Under the pieces are notes generated by a model. The model had not been told where the DNA came from, ran no database searches, and was given only the letters and a program-made list of their open reading frames with translations. From the NCBI RefSeq assembly GCF_042666615.1, contig NZ_JBHTDD010000004.1, positions 216,235 to 280,234 on the forward strand: a stretch of 64,000 nt of DNA, in the 5' to 3' direction. Origin of the DNA: KBS50 sp042666615 (GTDB lineage Bacteria; Actinomycetota; Actinomycetes; Mycobacteriales; Micromonosporaceae). Numbering within the stretch: the first letter of the stretch is position 1; every line of letters begins with the position of its first letter. This document shows, piece by piece, positions 47,481 to 55,748 of the stretch. Position numbers and translations under genes: made by a program.

Positions 47481-48522
47481 ATGCGAAAGAGTTCCTCGAT
47501 CCTGCTCGCCCTGGGCGTCGCCGTGTTCGTGGTCGGCACCGCCGAGTACCTGATCGCCGGCCTGCTCCCTCAGGTCGGTGCCGACCTCGGCGTCTCCGTC
47601 GGCACGGCCGGGCAGGCGGTGACCGCGTACGCCGTCGCGGTCGTCCTCGGCGGACCTGTGGTGACGGTGTTGACGATCCGACTGCCGCGCAAGGCGCTCG
47701 CCGTCGGGTTGCTGCTGCTGTTCGCCGCCGGTAGCGCGATCTGCGCGGTCGCGCCGACGTACGAGATCCTGCTGGCCGGTCGGGTGGTGTCGGCGCTCAG
47801 CCACGCGGCCTTCCTCGCCGTGGCGCTGGTCATGGCCACCGCCGTGGTGTCGGCCGAGCGGAGCGGTTCGGCCGTCGCGGCGGTCGCGTCCGGCTTCACG
47901 GTGGCCACCCTGCTGGGCGTGCCGCTCGGGGCGCTGCTTGGCCAGCGGGCCGGATGGCGGGCGCCGTTCCTCGTGCTGGCGGTGCTGGCCCTGGCGGCGG
48001 TCCTGCTGATGGCCGCGCTGCTGCCCCGGTCACCGGCACCGGTAGCGGACCTGCGCGCGGAGGCGCGGGCGGTGACCCGGCGTGCCGTGCTGCTCGCCAT
48101 CGCCACCACGGCGACCGGCATGGCCGGCGTGTCCGTCGCCTTCACCTACCTGGCGCCGCTGCTGGACCAGGTCAGCCGTGCTCCCGTTCGCGGCGATCTG
48201 GCGGCCCACCGCCATCCTCGCGGTGCTGGCGCTGGGCCTGCTGGGCACGGCGATGATCGCACCGTTGCAGGGACTCATCCTGCGCCTCGCCGGCCCCGCC
48301 CCGACGCTGGCCCTGTCGGTAAACGTCGGCGCCTTCAACCTCGGGATCGCCGCCGGTTCGGCGCTCGGCGGCGGGCTCGTCTCGGCCGGCGCGCTGCGCT
48401 GGACCGGGTTGGCCGGCGCGGTACTGAGCCTCGTCGCGCTGGCGATGACCGGGCTCGTGCTGGCCCGGCCGGTCCGTCATCCGACGCCGGTCAGTCCGGA
48501 GCTGGCGTCCGGGCGTCGCTGA
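47481..48522 (+). pseudogene. MFS drug/sugar efflux transporter, internal deletion and frameshift
   Basis: The first 233 residues (MRKSSSILLALGVAVFVVGTAEYLI to FTYLAPLLDQVSR) are a normal DHA1-type MFS start with six spans and most of the seventh. At about 48175 the transporter continues in another frame: AVLPFAAIWRPTAILAVLALGLLGTAMIAPLQGLIL, then the last spans to position 48522. Between these points about 60 residues (spans 8 to early 9) are missing. Deletion and frame change together make a full transporter impossible. The remaining frame runs open for another 950 bp, but that is not transporter sequence. The MerR gene beside it is intact. Confidence 0.8.
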
Positions 48523-48592
48523 CCGAGAGCGTGGTCCCGAGCCGGCGCCGGTCAGTCCGGAGCTGGCGTGCGGGCGTCGTTGACCGAGAACG
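48485..48592. repeat. 47-bp direct repeat at the MFS/LysR junction
   Basis: 48485-48531 and 48546-48592 share about 43 of 47 bases (CGCCGGTCAGTCCGGAGC at the start), 61 bp apart. Copy two is the 3' end of the LysR gene (residues ending NDARTPAPD); copy one holds the same codons but belongs to the end of the MFS frame. The duplication probably arose with the rearrangement that damaged the MFS gene. Confidence 0.8.
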
Positions 48593-49454
48593 CGGCCCGG
48601 CCGTGCCGGACCAGCCGGTCGAGGGCGGGGCTGACGGAGGCCGACCAGACCAGCGCGAGCCGGGCCGGCAGGTCCGCGCCGGAGATGGGCCGGGTCGCCA
48701 GCCGGTCGGCGTACCCGGCGGCCATCGACTCGCTGAGGATCGCCACCCCGAGGCCGCGGGCGGCCAGGTCCGCGACGGCATCGGCGGCGCTGGCCTCCAG
48801 CAAGACCTCCGCTCGTACGCCGCCAGCGGCGCAGATCCGGTCGAGGACGGTACGGATGCCGGTGCCGGCCGGCATGCAGACGAGCGGCTGACCGGCGAGG
48901 TCGGCCAGGGCGACTGCGGGGTGGCCGGCGAGCGGATGCTCCGGCCGGGTGAGCGCCACCAGGGGCTCGCTCAGGACGGTCACCGCGTTCAGGTCGGCGG
49001 GCGGGTCCGCGGTGCCGATCAGGGCGAGGTCGATGGTGCCGGCGCGAACGCCCTCGACGAGCCGGTCCGACTGGTCCTCGCGCAGGGTGAGGAGCACACC
49101 CGGATGGGCCCGGTGGAACGCGGCGAGCGCGTCGAACAGCGGGGCCACCGTGCAGCCGGTGACCATGCCGACGGTGAGCCGGCCGCGCAACACCCCGGTT
49201 ACCTCGGCGACGGCCTGCCGCATCGCCTCGGTCGCGGCGAGCGCCGCCCGGGCGTGTTCCAGCGCGGCCTTGCCGGCGACAGTGAGGGTGACCGTCCGGG
49301 CCGACCGGTCGAACAGCGACGCGCCCAACTCGCGTTCGAGCTGCCGGACCTGCGCGCTGACCCCGGACTGGCTGATCCGGACCCGCTGGGCGGCCCGGGT
49401 GAAGCTCGCCTCTTCCGCGACAGCGACGAGGTATTCCAGCTGCCGGATCTCCAT
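48552..49454 (-). CDS. LysR-family transcriptional regulator
   Basis: 300 residues from the ATG at 49454 (MEIRQLEYLVAVAEEASFTRAAQRVRISQSGVSAQVRQLERELGASLFDRSARTVTLT), a complete LysR HTH and linker helix. The effector domain includes GRLTVGMVTGCTVAPLFDALAAFHRAHPGVLLTL. The close relatives control catabolic or oxidative-stress genes. It is divergent from a SnoaL-like gene; the 70-bp gap is AT-rich with TAGATCATATCTGAATTATC, likely the binding site. The 3' end is duplicated at 48485-48531. Confidence 0.92.
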   Translation of the reverse strand: MEIRQLEYLVAVAEEASFTRAAQRVRISQSGVSAQVRQLERELGASLFDRSARTVTLTVAGKAALEHARAALAATEAMRQAVAEVTGVLRGRLTVGMVTGCTVAPLFDALAAFHRAHPGVLLTLREDQSDRLVEGVRAGTIDLALIGTADPPADLNAVTVLSEPLVALTRPEHPLAGHPAVALADLAGQPLVCMPAGTGIRTVLDRICAAGGVRAEVLLEASAADAVADLAARGLGVAILSESMAAGYADRLATRPISGADLPARLALVWSASVSPALDRLVRHGRAAFSVNDARTPAPD

Positions 49455-49524
49455 GACTGCCAATTCTAGATCATATCTGAATTATCTGTTGTACGTATGG
49501 GAGTGGGCGGAGCAGCCTCGAAAC

Positions 49525-49890
49525 ATGACGGACAACGAGAAGGCAATGCGGCCCGAGGATCTCACCCGGCTGTTCGTGGAGCGGTCCAACGCCGGCGACG
49601 CCGACGGGGTCGCCGCCCTGTACGAGGAGGATGCCGTCCTGGCGTACCCGCCGGGGAGCCGGACCGTCGGTCGGGCGGCGATCCGGGACCTGTGGGAAAC
49701 GGTCCTGGCCAACCGGCCCCGGTTCGAGCCGGAGACGCCCCTGCCAACGCTGGTCAGCGGCGACCTCGCGCTGACAGCTACCCCGCCGCGGGACGGCGCG
49801 GGCGCCCGAGCGCAGGTGGTACGCCGCCAGCCGGACGGTTCCTGGCTGCGGGTGCTCGACCAACCCGAGTTCGTGTCGCCCGACCGGTGA
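49525..49890 (+). CDS. SnoaL/NTF2-like fold protein
   Basis: 121 residues from the ATG at 49525. The cone-like fold is indicated by LTRLFVERSNAGDADGVAALYEEDAVLAYPPGSRTVGRAAIRDLWETVLANRP, then QVVRRQPDGSWLRVLDQPEF. SnoaL-like proteins act as cyclases, isomerases or simple ligand-binding proteins; nothing here identifies a reaction. It is divergent from a LysR gene and probably its target. Its end is followed by a perfect 16-bp terminator. Confidence 0.85.
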   Translation: MTDNEKAMRPEDLTRLFVERSNAGDADGVAALYEEDAVLAYPPGSRTVGRAAIRDLWETVLANRPRFEPETPLPTLVSGDLALTATPPRDGAGARAQVVRRQPDGSWLRVLDQPEFVSPDR

Positions 49891-49899
49891 CCCCGCGGG

Positions 49900-49936
49900 G
49901 ACGGCGCCCCGGTCCACACGGGACCGGGGCGCCGTC
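49900..49936. terminator. Perfect 16-bp hairpin between convergent genes
   Basis: GACGGCGCCCCGGTCC (49900-49915) and GGACCGGGGCGCCGTC (49921-49936) with loop ACACG. It serves both the SnoaL-like gene and the E2 gene ending at 49953. Confidence 0.8.
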
Positions 49937-49952
49937 GCGCGTCACGAACCGG

Positions 49953-51839
49953 TCAGGACAGGCCCAGCTCCGACTCGAAGTTGCCGGCCTCCAGCCGCTC
50001 CTTGATCGCCACCAGGAACCGGGCGGCGTCGGCGCCGTCGATCAGCCGGTGATCGTACGAGAGGGCCAGGTAGACCATCGAGCGGACCGCGACGACCTCA
50101 CCCAGCTCCGGGTCGTTGACCACGACCGGGCGCTTGACCACCGCGCCGGTGCCCAGCATGGCCGACTGCGGTGCCGGCACGATCGGGGTGTCGAACAGCG
50201 CCCCCCGGCTGCCGGTGTTGGTGAGCGTGAAGGTCGCACCGGCGATCTCGTCCGGCGTGATCTTGTTGGTCCGGGTGCGCTCGGCCAGCTCGGCGATCCG
50301 CCGGGCGAGCCCGCCCAGGTTGAGGTCACCCGCCCGGTGGATGACCGGCAGCATCAGGCCGCGCTCGGTGTCGACCGCGATGCCGAGGTTCTCCGAATCC
50401 GGGTAGGTGATCGTCCCGGCGTCCATGTCCATGCTGGCGTTGACCACCGGGTACGCCTGGAGCGCCTCGACGGCCGCCTGCGCGAAGAACGGCAGGAACG
50501 ACAGCTTCACCCCGTGCCGGGCGAGGAACGCGTCCTTGGCCCGCGCCCGCAGCTTGGCGACCTTGGTGATGTCCACCTCGACGACCGTGGTGAGCTGCGC
50601 CATCTCGTGCAGGGACTCCTGCATCCGCCGGGCGATGACCGCGCGGATCCGGGGCATCTTCTCGGTGCTGCCCCGCTTCGGGCTCGGCTCCGCCTTCGGC
50701 GCTGCCGGGGCCTTCGCAGCGGGCGCGGCGGGGGCCTCGGCCGGCGCGGGGGCCGCCTTCGCCGCCTTGGCCTGCTCGGCCGCGGCCAGCACGTCCTGCT
50801 TGCGGATGCGGCCACCCACTCCGGTGCCGTTGAGCTGGGACAGGTCCACGCCGTGCTCGCCCGCCAGCTTGCGGACCAGCGGGGTCACGTACCCGGCGGC
50901 GTCCTCGCCACCCTCGGCCGGCTCGGGCCGCTTCCCGCCGCTCGGGGCCGGCGGCTGGGCCGCCCGCTCCGCCTGGGCGGGCTGCGCCGCGGTCTCCGTC
51001 TCCGGGGCGGGTTCGGAGTACGACATGCCCGGAGTCGGCTCCGGCTCGGCCTCGGCGGCCGGCTCCGCACGCTTCTCGGCCGGCTCCTCGCGGGCCGGCT
51101 CCGGCCGCTCGGCCGGCTGCTCGCCGGACGGTGCGGCACCCGCCGCGCCGATCACCGCCAGTTCGGCGCCCACATCGGCGGTCTCGTCCTCGTTGACCTT
51201 GATTTCCAGCAGCGTGCCGGCCGCGGGCGACGGGATCTCGGTGTCCACCTTGTCGGTGGAGACCTCCAGCAGCGGTTCGTCGGCCTCGACAGTGTCACCC
51301 ACCTGCTTGAGCCAGCGGGTGACGGTGCCCTCGGTGACGCTCTCGCCGAGCGCCGGCAGGACCACCGACGTCCGTTCCCCGTTCCCGCCACCGGACGCGG
51401 CGTCGGGGGTGGGCCGCGGCGTCGGCTCCTCGCGGGCCGGCTCCTCGGCCGTCGGCTGCTCGGGCTGCTCGGGCGCGGCAGCCTCGCCGCCGGCCTCGGC
51501 CTCGGCTCCGCCCGCCTCGCCGCCACCCGCCTCGGCCTCGCCGCCACCCGCCTCGCCGCCGGCCTCGGCCTCGGCGCCGGCCTGACCGCCGCCGGCCTCG
51601 CCGTCGCCGTCGATCACGGCCAGCTCGCTGCCCACCTCGGCGGTCTCGTCCTCGCTCACCACGATCCGGCTGAGCACTCCGGCCGCCGGGGAGGGGATCT
51701 CCGTATCGACCTTGTCGGTCGAGACCTCGAGCAGCGGCTCGTCGGCCTCGACCCGGTCGCCCTCCTGCTTGAGCCAGCGCGTGACGGTTCCCTCCGTCAC
51801 ACTCTCACCCAGCCGGGGCATGGTGACCGATACCGGCAT
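49953..51839 (-). CDS. sucB: Dihydrolipoamide acyltransferase, 2-oxoglutarate dehydrogenase E2 (SucB type)
   Basis: The E2 core of an oxo-acid dehydrogenase carries acyl groups on lipoyl arms. The 628-residue protein has two lipoyl domains, each with the modified Lys in EVSTDKVDTEIPSPAAG (K43 and K197), separated by an Ala/Glu/Gly-rich low-complexity linker with many EAGGG-like repeats. The E3-binding domain follows (YVTPLVRKLAGEHGVDLSQLNGTGVGGRI, about 319-347), then the catalytic domain ending SYDHRLIDGADAARFL (His597, Asp601). Two lipoyl domains with 'VDTE' fit SucB of actinobacteria, which also serves pyruvate oxidation. lpd lies upstream on the same strand. Lipoylation depends on lipA/lipB in this window. 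Confidence 0.93.
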   Translation of the reverse strand: MPVSVTMPRLGESVTEGTVTRWLKQEGDRVEADEPLLEVSTDKVDTEIPSPAAGVLSRIVVSEDETAEVGSELAVIDGDGEAGGGQAGAEAEAGGEAGGGEAEAGGGEAGGAEAEAGGEAAAPEQPEQPTAEEPAREEPTPRPTPDAASGGGNGERTSVVLPALGESVTEGTVTRWLKQVGDTVEADEPLLEVSTDKVDTEIPSPAAGTLLEIKVNEDETADVGAELAVIGAAGAAPSGEQPAERPEPAREEPAEKRAEPAAEAEPEPTPGMSYSEPAPETETAAQPAQAERAAQPPAPSGGKRPEPAEGGEDAAGYVTPLVRKLAGEHGVDLSQLNGTGVGGRIRKQDVLAAAEQAKAAKAAPAPAEAPAAPAAKAPAAPKAEPSPKRGSTEKMPRIRAVIARRMQESLHEMAQLTTVVEVDITKVAKLRARAKDAFLARHGVKLSFLPFFAQAAVEALQAYPVVNASMDMDAGTITYPDSENLGIAVDTERGLMLPVIHRAGDLNLGGLARRIAELAERTRTNKITPDEIAGATFTLTNTGSRGALFDTPIVPAPQSAMLGTGAVVKRPVVVNDPELGEVVAVRSMVYLALSYDHRLIDGADAARFLVAIKERLEAGNFESELGLS

Positions 51840-51905
51840 GTCTTCAGACTCCTTTGTCGCGTCGTGCGATCCGGGCCCGCGTACCGGCGGGCGTGTTCCG
51901 ACCTG

Positions 51906-53294
51906 TCAGGCGTGCGCGTGCAGCGGCTTTCCGGCCAGGGCCAGGTGCGCCTCACCGAGCGCCTCGCCCTGCGTCGGGTGGGCGTGCACCAGCTGCGCCA
52001 CCTCGGCCGGGTAGGCCTCCCAGTTGAAGATCAGTTGTGCCTCACCGACCAGTTCGCCGACCCGGGCCCCCACCATGTGGACGCCGACCACGGGGCCGTC
52101 GTTGACCCGAACCAGCTTCACGAAGCCGGCGGTACGCAGGATCTGGCTCTTGCCGTTGCCGCCGAGGTTGTAGTTGTACGTCGAGATCTTGTCCGCGCCG
52201 TACTGCTCCCTGGCCTTGGCCTCGGTCAGCCCGACGGACGCGAGTTCCGGGTCGGAGTAGGTGACCCGGGGGATGCCGTTCTCGTCGATCACCGCGGGGT
52301 TGCGGCCGGCGATCTCCTCGGCCACGAAGATGCCCTGCTGGAAGCCGCGGTGGGCGAGCTGCAGGCCAGGAACGATGTCGCCGACCGCGTAGACGTTGGG
52401 CACGCTGGTCCGCAGCCGCTCGTCGGTGATTACGAAGCCGCGGTCCATTTTGACGCCCTGCTCCTCGTACCCGAGGTTGGCGGTGGTGGGTCCGCGGCCG
52501 ACCGCGACGAGCAGCAGCTCGGCCTCGACGGTGTCGCCACCTTCGACGGTGACCCGCACGCCGCTGTCGGTGTGTTCCACCTTCTCGAACCGCTTGCCGA
52601 CCTTGAAGTCGATCTTGCGCTTGCGGAACGCCCGCTCCAGCGCCTTCGACGACTCCTCGTCCTCGGCGGCCACCAACCGGGGCAGCGCCTCGATGATCGT
52701 CACATCGACGCCGAACGACTTCCAGACGCTGGCGAACTCCACGCCGATGACCCCGCCACCCAGCACGATCGCCGAGGACGGCACCCGGTCCAGCTTGAGC
52801 GCGTGCTCGCTGGTGATCACCCGCTGACCGTCGATCTCCAGGCCGGGCAGACTACGCGAGTACGACCCGGTGGCCAGGATGACGTTGCGGCCGGTGTACC
52901 GCTTGCCGTCGACCTCGACGGTGTCCTTGCCGACCAGCCGGCCCTCGCCGGCGACGAAGGTGACCTTGGCGGCCTTGACCAGCCCCTGCAGGCCCTTGTA
53001 GAGCCGGCCGACCACGCCGTCCTTGTACGAGTTGACCCCGGACATGTCGATGCCGACCAGTTCCGCCTTCACGCCGAAGTGCTCGGAGTCGCGGGTCTGG
53101 TCGGCGATCTCGGCCGCGTGCAGCAGCGCCTTGGTCGGGATGCAGCCGCGGTGCAGGCAGGTGCCACCCAGTTCGGCCTTCTCGATCAACGCGACGGACA
53201 GGTCGAGTTGCGCGGCCCGCAGGGCCGCGGCGTAGCCGCCGCTGCCACCTCCGAGGATCACGATGTCGAAGGTTGCCTCATTCGGCTCTGTCAC
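51906..53294 (-). CDS. lpdA: Dihydrolipoyl dehydrogenase (E3)
   Basis: 462 residues. FAD-binding starts FDIVILGGGSGGYAAALRAAQLDLSVALIEKA; the redox disulfide is GGTCLHRGCIPTKALLHAAE (C46, C51), the NAD motif is VLGGGVIGVEFASVW, and the active His-Glu pair is in HAHPTQGEAL near the end. E3 reoxidises dihydrolipoamide of the E2 encoded just downstream; a 66-bp gap separates them on the same strand, so an operon is likely. A small gene is divergent at 53474. Confidence 0.97.
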   Translation of the reverse strand: MTEPNEATFDIVILGGGSGGYAAALRAAQLDLSVALIEKAELGGTCLHRGCIPTKALLHAAEIADQTRDSEHFGVKAELVGIDMSGVNSYKDGVVGRLYKGLQGLVKAAKVTFVAGEGRLVGKDTVEVDGKRYTGRNVILATGSYSRSLPGLEIDGQRVITSEHALKLDRVPSSAIVLGGGVIGVEFASVWKSFGVDVTIIEALPRLVAAEDEESSKALERAFRKRKIDFKVGKRFEKVEHTDSGVRVTVEGGDTVEAELLLVAVGRGPTTANLGYEEQGVKMDRGFVITDERLRTSVPNVYAVGDIVPGLQLAHRGFQQGIFVAEEIAGRNPAVIDENGIPRVTYSDPELASVGLTEAKAREQYGADKISTYNYNLGGNGKSQILRTAGFVKLVRVNDGPVVGVHMVGARVGELVGEAQLIFNWEAYPAEVAQLVHAHPTQGEALGEAHLALAGKPLHAHA

Positions 53295-53473
53295 AGTTGT
53301 CTCCCAGGTCGCGTCGCTGCTAACGAGGGTCGTGCCAGGTAACGGACACAGTCACCCCGGCCATCTTGTCACTTGTCCCAACGCTCCGCTGAACGAGGTG
53401 CCCAAGGACACGTCCCCGCGACGTACCCTTGCCACAATCGGCGGTCCCAGCGGGGTCGGGGAGGAGATTATCG

Positions 53474-53800
53474 GTGGCTTGGTTTCGACGCCGCAGGCGG
53501 GCGGCCTCGACGGTGGGCGACGCGCCGGCCCGGAAGGCCGACATCGAGCACCTGGAGCAGTTCGTCCAATCCCGGCGCGGCGTCGAGGCGTTCATCGAGC
53601 CGCGCACCACGGTCACCGAAACCACCGTCATCCTGATCGCCGCCGACGGCGAATGGACCCGGCGGCGGATCGACGGACCGGACGTGGCGCGGCGGTTCGC
53701 CCACAAGCTGGCCATTCCGGTGTACGACGTACGCCTCGTCGGCTATCCGCAGCGGATGCGTGACTACAACGAGCGCCGGAAGCGCCGCCCGCCGGAGTAA
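53474..53800 (+). CDS. Conserved actinobacterial small protein next to lpd
   Basis: 108 residues from the GTG at 53474 with GAGGAG eight bases before. It begins VAWFRRRRRAASTVGDAPARKADIEHLEQFV and continues SRRGVEAFIEPRTTVTETTVILIAADGEWTRRRIDG, then PDVARRFAHKLAIPVYDVRLVGYPQRMRDYNERRKRR. This small basic protein recurs beside lpd/sucB in actinomycetes; its function is unknown. The fold looks alpha/beta. It ends against hairpin copy D. Confidence 0.75.
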   Translation: MAWFRRRRRAASTVGDAPARKADIEHLEQFVQSRRGVEAFIEPRTTVTETTVILIAADGEWTRRRIDGPDVARRFAHKLAIPVYDVRLVGYPQRMRDYNERRKRRPPE

Positions 53801-53842
53801 CCCACCCACGCTGCCCCTGCCCTGCCACCCCGCCCCGATCCT

Positions 53843-53910
53843 CGCGTTGATCATGAAGTTGACAGCGCGACACGCCGGAGCGGACGACCGCCCACTTCAT
53901 GATCAACGCG
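53843..53910. repeat. GTTGATC-tipped intergenic hairpin, copy D
   Basis: CGCGTTGATCATGAAGT (53843-53859) pairs perfectly over 17 bp with ACTTCATGATCAACGCG (53894-53910). The 34-base centre holds a smaller partial dyad. It lies between the convergent small gene (end 53800) and pepA (end 53942). Confidence 0.8.
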
Positions 53911-53941
53911 GAGGGGTGGGGCTCACGGGGAGGGGTGAGGA

Positions 53942-55594
53942 TCAGCCGTTGGCGGCGATGTCGTCGACCAGGTGCAGCAGCGTACGCAGCGGCACGCCGG
54001 TGCCGCCCTTGGCCCAGTGCCCCGTCGGCTCCCCGGAGTGGTAGCCCGGCCCCGCGATGTCGATGTGCGCCCACGGCACACCCTCGGCGACGAACTCGCG
54101 CAGGAACACGCCACCCTGGAGCATGTGCCCGGCCCGGTCCATCCCCGCGTTCACCTGCGAGATGTCGGCCACGTCCGAGTCCATGCCCTTGCGTACGTCG
54201 TCGGGCAGCGGCATCGGCCAGGCCGGCTCGCCGACCGCGTTGCCGGCGGCCCGGACCCGGTCGCACAGCTCGGCGGTGCCCATCACCCCGGCGACCCGCT
54301 TGCCGAGCGCGATCACCTGGCCGCCGGTCAGCGTGGAGGTCTCCAGCAGGTAGTCGCAGCCGTCCTCGCAGGCCCGCACGATCGCGTCGGCCAGCACCAT
54401 CCGGCCCTCGGCGTCGGTGTTGAGCACCTCGACCCGCTTGCCGCCGTACATGGTCACCACATCGCCCGGACGGTACGAGGTGCCGGACGGCATGTTCTCG
54501 GCCATGGCCAGGTAGCCGTCGACGGCAACCGACGGCTTCAGGGCGGCGACGGCCAGCATCGCGCCGGCGACCGCGGCGGCCCCGGCCATGTCGGACTTCA
54601 TCTCCCACATGCCCTGCGCCGGCTTGATCGAGACGCCGCCTGAGTCGAATGTGATTCCCTTGCCGACCAGCGCGATCCGCTTGACGGCGGAGTCCGTGCC
54701 GGCGTCCCCGGCGGTCTCGCCCGCGCGGGTGCCCGCGCCACCGGGCGCCGAGGCGGTGCCGGTCGAGCCCGGTCGGTAGGAAAGCTTCACGAGCCGCGGC
54801 GGGGCGGCCGAACCCAACCCGACGGCCAGGATGCCGCCGTAACCGCCGTCGGTGAGCGCCGCCTCGTCCAGCACCTCCACGGTCAGCCCGGCCTCGGCCC
54901 CGGCTGCGGCGACCGCCTCGGCGAACGCCGGCGGACGCAGCTCGTTGGGGGCCATGTTGACCCAGTCCCGTGCGGCCCGGACCGCGCGGGTGACGGCCTC
55001 CGCCCGGGCGATCTCGGCCCCGGCCAGGTCGTCGGAGGCATCCGGTACGCAGATCGCCACCGAACCCACCGGCGGCCGGCGGGTGGGCTGCGGCTTCGTC
55101 TTGTAGCCGGCGAACCGGTAGCTGCCGAGCACGGCCCCCTCGGCGAGCGCCCGGAGCGCCGCCGGAGCGTCGGCGTCGTCGGGCACCGGCAGGGCCAACG
55201 CCACCCGCTCGGCTCCGGCCAGCGCCCGGATGGCCGTCGCGGCGGCGCGGCGCAGAGCCTCCGGCTCCGGGGCGGCGCCGGTCGGCTCCGGCCCGAGGCC
55301 GATCGCGGCCACCACCGGAGCGCTCACCGTGCCGAGCGTCGCCAACTTGGTCACCTCGCCGGGCGCGCCGGTGGCGCCGAGCAGGGCCAGGGTCTCCGTG
55401 AGCTTGCCGTCGAACGCGGCGGCCAACGGCTCGGCGCCGGTGGCCAGCAGCAGCGTCGCCGCGAAACCGGCGGATGCGGTCGGCTCGGTCGACTCCGGGC
55501 CGGACACGCGGTGTACGCCGATGACGACGGCGTCGACGGCGAGATCGGCGGGGTCGGTGTCGACCAGGCTGAGAGTGGTGTTCGGCGATGTCAC
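53942..55594 (-). CDS. pepA: Leucyl aminopeptidase (M17)
   Basis: PepA releases N-terminal residues from peptides with two metals. From the GTG at 55594 the product has 550 residues. The C-terminal catalytic domain is complete: VGKGITFDSGGVSIKP (K and D), EMKSDMAGAAAVAGAML, and NTDAEGRMVLADA (D, E and R). The N-terminal domain (about 170 residues) is less conserved. A low-complexity Gly/Ala/Thr insert near 290-310 (GTRAGETAGDAGTD) precedes the catalytic part. It is divergent from gcvT, 154 bp apart. Confidence 0.96.
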   Translation of the reverse strand: MTSPNTTLSLVDTDPADLAVDAVVIGVHRVSGPESTEPTASAGFAATLLLATGAEPLAAAFDGKLTETLALLGATGAPGEVTKLATLGTVSAPVVAAIGLGPEPTGAAPEPEALRRAAATAIRALAGAERVALALPVPDDADAPAALRALAEGAVLGSYRFAGYKTKPQPTRRPPVGSVAICVPDASDDLAGAEIARAEAVTRAVRAARDWVNMAPNELRPPAFAEAVAAAGAEAGLTVEVLDEAALTDGGYGGILAVGLGSAAPPRLVKLSYRPGSTGTASAPGGAGTRAGETAGDAGTDSAVKRIALVGKGITFDSGGVSIKPAQGMWEMKSDMAGAAAVAGAMLAVAALKPSVAVDGYLAMAENMPSGTSYRPGDVVTMYGGKRVEVLNTDAEGRMVLADAIVRACEDGCDYLLETSTLTGGQVIALGKRVAGVMGTAELCDRVRAAGNAVGEPAWPMPLPDDVRKGMDSDVADISQVNAGMDRAGHMLQGGVFLREFVAEGVPWAHIDIAGPGYHSGEPTGHWAKGGTGVPLRTLLHLVDDIAANG

Positions 55595-55748
55595 TCGGCT
55601 GCTCCGGGCGGGCTGGTCGGCCACCTCGTGGGTGGCCGTGGCGAAAAGTGTCTTCGGCGAACCTACCCGTAGGGAGTTTCGCTGTCCCGCCGGACGTCCA
55701 GCCGGGCGTGATCGTCGACGCCGACGGCCGCCCGGTAAGTTGCCACCC

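Noticed and set aside
48175..49469. Continuation of the MFS frame to 49469 as a fusion protein
   Set aside because: After the lesion this frame has no transmembrane pattern and overlaps the LysR gene in antisense.
49497..53342. A 1281-codon open frame on the plus strand across sucB and lpd
   Set aside because: It is antisense to two fully recognised genes, has no domain, and its composition is that of a complementary GC-rich frame.
55595..55748. Search for a glycine riboswitch before gcvT
   Set aside because: The 154-bp leader shows no tandem aptamer pattern.
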